The notes under the pieces were generated by a model, which searched no databases, had not been told where the DNA came from, and saw only the letters and a list, made by a program, of their open reading frames with translations. This document shows, one piece after another, positions 57,202 through 64,000 of a stretch of 64,000 nt of DNA. The first letter of the stretch is position 1. The number at the start of each line of letters is the position of its first letter. This stretch comes from Adenanthera pavonina (Eukaryota; Streptophyta; Magnoliopsida; Fabales; Fabaceae): contig JAIVEN010000003.1 of NCBI GenBank assembly GCA_026686845.1, positions 3,474,501-3,538,500 on the forward strand, written 5' to 3'. The position numbers and the translations under genes are program-made.

Positions 57202-58118
57202 TTAATGTGACCCTGCTTCTTGCACTCATAGCAAGTCACAGGTTCTTTCATCTCTTTCTTTCTTTCTCCAGCAACTCCCCTTTTGAAGAACTTCTTGTTC
57301 TTCTTCTTGCTGTAGAATCTTCCAAATTTCCTTACCATCATAGCCAGAGTTTCCTCATCCAGCTCATCTCCTTCATCAGATTCTTCTTCTTTTTCATCAG
57401 CATCTTTGAGGGCAAGGCCTTTCTTCTTTCTGTCTAGTCCAGCTTCCTTGAGTGCTTTGATTTTTCCTTCATACTCCTCAAGGCTGCCAAAGAGAGCTGT
57501 GACAGAGGCCATTAATTCTCCTCTGGCTTCTTCTATTGCTGTCACCTTGGGCTGCCATTCCAGAGGGAGAGCTCTGAGTATTTTTCTTACTTTCTCAGAC
57601 TGAGTGTATTCCTTTCCCAGGCTTTTTAGTTGATTCACAATGAGGGTGAATCTCTTTTGTAGCTCCTTTACAGTTTCCCTTTCACCCATTCTGAAGCTTT
57701 CATACTCCCCAATGCACGTGTTCAGCCTGTTCTCCCTGACTCCAGATGTTCCTTCATGTGCAATCTGCAGAGTATCCCACATTCCTTTTGCAGTGGTGCA
57801 TTGTGAGACTCTGTAGAATTCGTCCTGGTTCAGGGCACTGACTAAACAATGCTTTGCTTTGAAATTCAGTAGGACTCTCCTTCTGTCCTCATCATTCCAT
57901 TCTGCTTCCAGCTTCTCTTTGTGTCCTCCATCTTCAGTTAGAGCCATTGGAATGAAATCTCCTTTTTCAATGACTGACCAGATGTCAAGGTCAATTGATT
58001 GAAGGTAGATCTGCATCCTCATCTTCCAGTACCCATAATGCTCTCCACTGAAGCCTGGTGGTTTGTTAGTGTTATTTCCCTCAGGAAGTATGCTTTCTCC
58101 AAAGCCAGCCATCTTCAT
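57051..58118 (-). CDS. Gag of the SIRE element (N-terminal part)
   Basis: It starts at ATG 58118, 35 nt after the PBS. The protein begins MKMAGFGESILPEGNNTNKP and has the copia Gag core: YGYWKMRMQIYLQS, WDTLQIAHEG, and LKSLGKEYTQSEKVRKILRA followed by LP.EW. It ends with the knuckle CYECKKQGHIKWDC (~293-306). The frame then leaves the expected coding sequence because of a one-base indel and ends at 57051. The function would be the nucleocapsid shell. Reading upstream to 58256 would run into PBS and LTR, so the ATG at 58118 is preferred. Confidence 0.88.
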   Translation of the reverse strand: MKMAGFGESILPEGNNTNKPPGFSGEHYGYWKMRMQIYLQSIDLDIWSVIEKGDFIPMALTEDGGHKEKLEAEWNDEDRRRVLLNFKAKHCLVSALNQDEFYRVSQCTTAKGMWDTLQIAHEGTSGVRENRLNTCIGEYESFRMGERETVKELQKRFTLIVNQLKSLGKEYTQSEKVRKILRALPLEWQPKVTAIEEARGELMASVTALFGSLEEYEGKIKALKEAGLDRKKKGLALKDADEKEEESDEGDELDEETLAMMVRKFGRFYSKKKNKKFFKRGVAGERKKEMKEPVTCYECKKQGHIKWDCPQFIKKQEKEKKLQTKGRRRKPIFHPYGATAQMRKKKMKMRLPTSV

Positions 58119-58152
58119 TCCCGGACTGTAAGATCCTTTGAATGGGAAACCA

Positions 58153-58165
58153 GGCTCTGATACCA
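58153..58165 (-). other. Primer-binding site of the SIRE element (tRNA-iMet)
   Basis: TGGTATCAGAGCC on the minus strand, two bases from the 5' LTR. Confidence 0.92.
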
Positions 58166-58167
58166 CT

Positions 58168-60032
58168 TGTAAGCAAGGCTGACTTCCCAAGAGGGGGGGT
58201 GAATTGGGAAGATTGTAATTTTTCTGCACAAAGTGTGATGTAAGTGAAGATATCACAATATAATGAAAATAATGCGTAAAACAGAGCAGGCTGAAAAATA
58301 AAGATAGGGAGAAGAAGACTCAGTAATTTATCCTGGTTCGGTCTTTCCACTTGACCTACATCCAGTCCCCAAGACACCTCTTGGGATTTATCCACTATAC
58401 AGCAAGGATTTCAATGGGCTTCTTGCTAAGGCCACAGTACACGAGTATGCTCTGTTTCTGAGCTCTCACAAACTCTCCAAGCACTTTCACTATGTGCTTC
58501 TCAATCCCCTTGTGAATACCTCTCACAAGTAAATCTATCTATCAGATGAAGAGTAGATTGATTACAATGAAATAACTCTCTTAAAAAGAGTAGATATGAA
58601 AGTTTCAGTACAAGTATAGAAGTTGAGAGGGTAAAAGCTTTTGAGAAAAGATTTAGCAGAAATTAGGTACACACACGTTTGATTTTGTTACCCACAGCTT
58701 CAAATGTTGTTGTATTTATAGATTTAGGTCTCAGATGTCCGTTAGAGACTTTAATCTATCCGTTGGAGAAGTTATCCAACGGTTACTCTGAAAAACTATC
58801 CGTTTACCAACCGCATTTAATGTTTCTGACATACTGAAATTCGAATTTTGGCTGGTTAATAGACGAATTTCAAAGGAACCGAAGGTTAAAGCTTCCAACG
58901 TTACAACACGAAGTTCGTCTGTTCATTAAGTGAAATTCGAATTTTGAAACTTACAGAACATTTTCACAATGTGACATACGAATTTTCAAGAAGAAAGTTT
59001 TTCGGTTAAGTGTGAACAGTGTTTTCAATTTGTTACAGTGTCCTCGAAATTCAAATTTTGGTTTCCCAAAATTTGTCTGTCCACTGGATGTTTAAAGAGA
59101 CACAGTAGTTTACTTTCTTCGAAATTCGAATTTTGAAAGGGTGAAATTCGTCTGTCAGAGAGACTCTTTCCAGACTAATTTCATCATTCGAATGTTGCAA
59201 GTTCTTATCATTCGTATGTCAATGTTTCACTTAAACAGACTTAAGATTTTTGCTTCTGAAATTTGAATTTTAATGTTCAAAGTTCGTCTGTCAGAGAGCA
59301 GTTTTGAAACTTAAATCATTCTTGATCTCAGATGAACTTTAACATAGTTTCAGACGAATTTCTTCTATTTTCTCAAATTTTGTTTTGTCTGAAATTCGAA
59401 TTTTGAAGACTTAAAGTTCGTCTGTTGCAAAGAAGCTTCTCTCAGACTTTTATGAAAATTCGAATGTTGGAAGTTCAAAATTCGTCTGTCAGAGAGCATT
59501 TATCAAACTCAATTTCATTTTGATTTCAGATGCATTGTATCATAGTCTCAGACGAATTTCTTTGGTTTTCACAAACTTCATTTTTCTTGAAATTCGAATT
59601 TTGAAAGTGTGAAGTTCATCTGTTACCAGAAAGGCTTCTTTCAGATTAGATGAAAATTTGAATTTTGAACAATCAAAATTCGTCTGACAGAGAGCCATCT
59701 CTTCAGACTTATTCAGTTTCAGCTCGAAATTCAAATTTCCAAAGGCAAAGTTCGAATTTCCAACTTGACAGTTCAACTTAATCTTTCAACCTTCGTCTGT
59801 TTGTAGGTGTTTTTCAAATAGGTAAAGATTTAACACAAAATCAAGGTTTGAAAACATCTTTTGCTCAAATCAAAATCTTTTACCCAATCATAACAAAAAC
59901 TAAAGATCCTACTAGAGATCTAACAGCAAATACTCAGAAAATCTTCACTTGAAACAGCTTTGATCTCATTTAATATCTTCAATCCAAGCTCTTGAATGTT
60001 GGTTTGGAATCATCAAAACTCTTGATTCAACA
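58168..60032 (-). repeat. 5' LTR of the SIRE element
   Basis: 1865 bp, a direct repeat of 47843-49706 with about twenty mostly G/A or C/T differences and a one-base change in a G run near 58192. It contains the promoter and the motif array (about 58840-59800). Confidence 0.93.
58713..58720 (-). promoter_or_regulatory. TATA box in the SIRE 5' LTR
   Basis: TATAAATA on the minus strand. Transcription would start near 58685, giving a leader of about 570 nt before the gag ATG. Confidence 0.6.
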
Positions 60033-60037
60033 CATAG

Positions 60038-60566
60038 CTCTCATTCCCCTTGACCAACATGAATTGGTGGTGATTTTAGGGAAGGTGTAGTCCACTGCCA
60101 TCTTGCATTCCTGGCTATAGGAAAGACTTTAATGATTGGGATCCCTTCCTTATTTCACCATATCATATCTCATCATATCATATCATATATCATCATCACC
60201 ACCCAATCCATCTTTCCTCACAATGTTTAGGTTGTGGTGATGTTCGTGCCATATCACACTAGTATAAAAAAGCTATTCTAAGATGACCTACGAGGATAGA
60301 TCATCATGTAATTATCATCATCATGCATCTCAATGTCATGCTGTGAAATCATGTAATGTCATGTAATGTCATATCACCATCATCATATATGTAATCATCA
60401 TCATTTACTATAATGGCTAGCTGTGTGCACACCACAATATATAGAAAAATCATACACACACATAATAATATCATGGTATGAATGGAAACATGTATATATA
60501 CACACATATATACTAATATATAAAACACAAATACAAACACCTAGTTACCTTATGTTGTCAATACCA
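60038..60566 (-). repeat. Dominant-family LTR, second part (after SIRE)
   Basis: Continues the LTR interrupted at 47842. It is interrupted again at 60566 by a forward solo LTR and resumes at 63046. From 60118 on it is the first copy of a tandem duplication whose second copy starts at 63371. Confidence 0.7.
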
Positions 60567-63045
60567 TGTAACACCCCTCATGATATTTTTCTTAGCTTTA
60601 GGTGCAGAACCGGAGAAAAACAGGATAGAGAAAGGCTCAAGTGGAGTCTAGAAGAGTTCCACGCAGTGGCGAGAACCATTCCAGTGGCATTAATTCAGTT
60701 GAAACTGGTGGAGCAGCGGTGAGATATCTGGAGCCGTGGCAAGATTCGGGAATTTTGTTTAAATCCGGATCATTGCAGACGATCGGAAACAAAGAAAACG
60801 GAGGAAACTGAGGGAGCTCTACTAAGGTTCGAGATTTTCAGCCATTAAGAGTGATTTTCGGATCTCAAGAGCATGGATTCAAGTTAGTAAGTGTTCTCTA
60901 CTCCTCCCTCTCCATTTTCTTCAGTTGGAATTTTGAGGATTTCAGTTTTGAGGTTGGATCTTGGGTTTTAGCCGAAATCCACAAATTGAAATGGATGAAG
61001 TGGGGTTAATGAAGTGTGTTGTGGTGTTCTTGCTACTTGGGTGTGAGTTTTAAATGGTGTATGTATGATTTGAGCTTAACCCTAAGTTGTTTTCGGTTAG
61101 GGCTCTTAGGAATCTGAAGTGTATGTGTTTGAGTAGTGTTTGAATGGTCCCTAAGAGCTTATTGATGCATGAAAAAGGGTGTTGGAACCTTGAGTTAGGC
61201 CTAAAGTGGTTAAATTGTGGAATTTGGATATTTGGTATATTGTGTTAATGGACGAATTGTGTTATTATGAAGGCTGTTTAGTTAACCGAGAGGGGTTCAA
61301 GCGTGTTGGGTGATTCAAGAAGTTCGTGGAACTTACGTGTGTGGTATTGACAACTTAAGGTAACTGGGTGTATGTTTGCATTGTATTGTTTGTATGTTAT
61401 GACAGTACGCATATTTATGTATATATGCATGTTTTTTTCATACCACGATATTGATTGTGTATGTGTATGATTTTTCTACATATCGTGGTATGTACAGCTA
61501 GTTGATGTATGATGATTGTATATATATTGTGATGTGTAGCATCCCCATACCATTGCATGCTAACATGTCCATACGATGAATGTGATGATAATGATGTATA
61601 TATGTGTGTGTAAAGGCATGTTGGCATGACATTGACATCATCATCATATGATTGCATAGTGAGAGATTGATGATGAGATGATATGATATAAGATGATGAT
61701 ATGATAAAGATCCATGTCGCTAAATCCTCTCCATGGGAGAGCTAGGCGACAGAGAACAATATGATATGATGAAATATCCTTGTCATTAAATCTTCTCCTT
61801 AGGAGAGCCAAGTGGCAGTGGATTTAGGGATGCACCTTCCCTAAATCACCATTAATTAGTGATGGTCCAGGGGAAGGAGAGCCACAGTCCGAGCTCTGGT
61901 GTAACCATTGGCTGGGTTGCATTAGGGTAAGGTGAGCTTGGTGATATCCTGGAATCAGTCTTCACCGACTATTGGAAGGGAATCATCTATTGAAATGTCT
62001 TGTGAAAATGACAGTTCATGGTTCTAGCCGTATATGAGGGAGAACATGCATACCATTCATTCCACATTGCATTCATGAGTTGCATGAGATATATGTATAT
62101 GTATGTGGTTGTCCCCGGTTATTGAGACATTGTCTTACACCCCTCTCCCATGAACTAACCTTTTAAGCGACGGTTTTGGTACTAGTCCAAAGAAGACGCG
62201 AGAGTAGCTACGTATGTGGGAATAGTCTATGTAGTATTTGTAATTTTAGATATGTATCTTGTGCCAAGTAGGATAGAATGGTTTGTAATGAACGCATGGT
62301 TATGGATAAGGATTGTTGTGGATGTTATATGTATGGTTATATGTGGAAAAGGAGTTGTTTGCTGTGTGTATGTGTTATGTATGATGAAAGATAGTTTTGG
62401 GCTTGATCGGTGTGTTTTAGGGCCTGTAGCCCGTTTTGTCAAGTAAAGGTTCCAAGGGGTCAAATCTCAGAGGAGTGGTTCCTTTGGGGTGAAACCTCTT
62501 TGAATAAGTTGGTTTGGGGGTTTTGGACTTGTATGAATGGTCCTTGAGTAACCAATTGCCTTTGGTGGCAATTGGAGGTGGTTAGTGGTGAGTTTTGGTC
62601 AATAAGTGGTCAAAACGGTATCAAGGGTCCATAATCTCCATACAGAATTGGATTGAGGTGAAATGGTGTTTATGGATAGATTGAAACTAGATTGACTTGT
62701 AGGAGTTAGAATCAAGTCAATCGGAGGTTGGAGCATAAAGTTATGAGCGTCGGACGTTCACCCCGGAGTATGAAAGTTGCTGATATGGGATATTAACATG
62801 GGCCACCGCGGCTCCAATGTCCAGGCAACGGTGCTAGCAAACATAGAAGAGATGGAGAAACAGGGGAGGCCGGAGCCACAGCGGTACTGTAGCAGCCACG
62901 GCCCCATCCCTATTATTGGTGTTTTTGAGGTTCGTTTCCGTTGTTTGAAGTTTTGGAAAGTTGTTTTGAGATATCGTGGTTGTGTTTGGTTAGATTTTGA
63001 AGTTTTTGGTCAAGTCAGGAGGTGTCAGGAGGTAAGATGTTACAT
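60567..63045 (+). mobile_element. Solo LTR, dominant family, nested in an older LTR
   Basis: TGTAACACCCC...GATGTTACA, 2479 bp, with a perfect target duplication TACCA (60562-60566 and 63046-63050). It lies in a reverse-oriented LTR of its own family, so the two are in opposite orientation. Landmarks 'attgcctttggtggcaattg' (about 62557) and the ATG/CAT-rich centre (61600-61700) match 33390-35954. The coding frames inside it are not supported. Confidence 0.85.
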
Positions 63046-63370
63046 ACCACACACACAGATCCCACAAGCTTCTCGGATTGCCAACCGTAACTTGTACTCC
63101 TCCGGTCAACCAAATAACCTCTACAATGTTATAATATTCACAATTAACATATAGTATAATTATCCCAAAATTCATAATTAAGTTATTTAGGCTTAATCCA
63201 TGATTTCAATACCATTTTCATGCATCATTGAGCTCCAACTAACCATTCAAATCATAAGTCATCCTATCAATTTCGGATTTCATACATCCTCTACTAAGAA
63301 CAACTTAAGGTTAAGTTTAAATCATACACACTCCTTAAAAAACTCATACCCAAGCATTAGTAACACTAAA
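63046..63370 (-). repeat. Dominant-family LTR, third part
   Basis: Resumes the LTR split at 60566. It ends where the duplicated block starts again ('taggaaagactttaatg'). Confidence 0.65.
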
Positions 63371-64000
63371 TAGGAAAGACTTTAATGATTGGGATCCCCT
63401 CCTTATTTCACCATATCATATCTCATCATATCATATCATATATCATCATCATCACCCAATCCATCTTTCCTCACAATGTTTATGTTGTGGTGATGTTCGT
63501 GCCATATCATACTAGTACAAAAAAGCTATTCTGGGACGATATACGAGGACGGATCATCATGTAATTATCATCATCATGCGTCTCAATGTCATGCTATGAA
63601 ATCACGTAATGTCATATCATCATCATCATATATGTAATCATTATCATTTACTATAATGTCTAGTCGTATGCATACCACAATATATAGAAAAACCATACAC
63701 GCACATAACAATATCATGGTATAAATGAAAACATATATATACACATATATACTAACATATAATACACACAATACAAACACCCGGTTACTTTATGTTGTCA
63801 ATACCACACACACGGATCCCACAAACTTATCAGATTATCAACCATATCTTGTACTCCTCCGGTCAACCAAATAACCTCTACAATGTCATAATATTCACAA
63901 TTAACATATAGTATAATTATCCCAAAATTCATAATTCAGCTATTTAAGCTTAATCCATGGTTTCAATACCATTTTTATGTATCATTGAGCTCCAACTAAC
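63371..64000 (-). repeat. Tandem duplicate of LTR segment, runs off the window
   Basis: 63371 onward repeats 60118-60566 and then 63051 onward without the solo LTR. At 63806 it reads straight through the solo-LTR target site ('caataccacacaca'). The duplicated unit is about 770 bp. The element continues past the end of the window. Confidence 0.8.

Larger units (their letters stand above)
47843..60032 (-). mobile_element. Complete Ty1/copia element, SIRE/Maximus type, with env-like ORF
   Basis: A 12190-bp element with LTRs 47843-49706 and 58168-60032, terminal TGTT...AACA and a perfect target duplication CATAG (47838-47842 and 60033-60037). On the minus strand: PBS, gag, a frame-shifted gag C-terminal part, protease-integrase, RT-RNase H, a ~1 kb spacer, an envelope-like ORF, polypurine tract. 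The copia order (IN before RT) and the third ORF are the hallmarks of the SIRE/Maximus lineage. By eye the LTRs differ at about twenty positions, mostly transitions, so it is older than the gypsy element at 6239 but still young. It inserted into an LTR of the dominant gypsy family. Confidence 0.93.

Noticed and set aside
50956..57437. Plus-strand ORFs opposite the SIRE genes (up to 161 codons)
   Set aside because: Shadows of the minus-strand env-like, pol and gag frames, with no independent support.
59540..59776. 78-codon ORF present in both SIRE LTRs
   Set aside because: Composed of the AAATTCGAATTT motif array. Its presence in both LTRs follows from LTR identity and not from coding constraint.
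62216..63154. ORFs of 76 and 125 codons near the window end
   Set aside because: Inside or across the edge of the solo LTR 60567-63045.

Overview
The window is nuclear DNA of a flowering plant, most likely a eudicot. It holds one multi-exon plant receptor kinase gene with GT-AG introns, surrounded by plant LTR retrotransposons (Ty3/gypsy Tekay-like chromovirus, Ty1/copia SIRE/Maximus type), CACTA DNA transposons and foldback MITEs. The species cannot be read from the sequence. I saw no convincing tRNA, rRNA or CRISPR. Coordinates of element ends come from reading terminal motifs and target-site duplications (TSDs) by eye.

The single intact host gene is a cysteine-rich receptor-like kinase (CRK, two DUF26 domains plus kinase) at 17287-22567. 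Its eight exons join in frame to 623 codons and all catalytic residues are present. Its first intron carries a 1.5 kb insertion. A truncated, stop-containing copy of its exon 1 lies at 43655-43888.

Layout. 1-2794: AT-rich intergenic DNA with a foldback MITE. 2795-14597: a non-autonomous CACTA element into which a 2.4 kb solo LTR (3506-5915) and a complete, very young Tekay-like gypsy element (6239-14285, minus strand) have inserted. 14598-17286: intergenic DNA and the CRK promoter. 17287-22567: CRK. 22790-28471: remnants of a larger CACTA transposon gene (DUF8039 and Ulp1-protease-like pieces, minus strand) split by another solo LTR (25471-28296). 28472-35954: an old gypsy element (plus strand) with a truncated 5' LTR, many stops and a deleted integrase core. 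35955-37525: a reversed LTR fragment. 38015-40300: a solo LTR of a different family (TGATA...TATCA, TSD ATTAG). 40301-43654: intergenic DNA with a 39-bp tandem repeat and a polypurine-rich stretch. 44399-45644: a second complete non-autonomous CACTA copy (TSD ATT) in an LTR-like sequence. 46564-64000: an LTR of the dominant family, interrupted by a 12.2 kb SIRE-type copia element (47843-60032, TSD CATAG) and a forward solo LTR (60567-63045, TSD TACCA), and partly tandem-duplicated.

The most unusual feature is in the young gypsy element. Between the primer-binding site and Gag-Pol it carries an extra sense-strand ORF for a 303-residue acidic protein (12173-13084). The related old element in the same window has only about 130 nt in that place. 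The leader has a splice-donor-like GTATGT, and each of the two ORFs has an AG acceptor-like site directly before its ATG. The Gag-Pol frame is otherwise open over about 1500 codons but has one TAG at codon 34. The SIRE element keeps an intact 726-residue envelope-like ORF, while its gag and pol carry a frameshift and stops.
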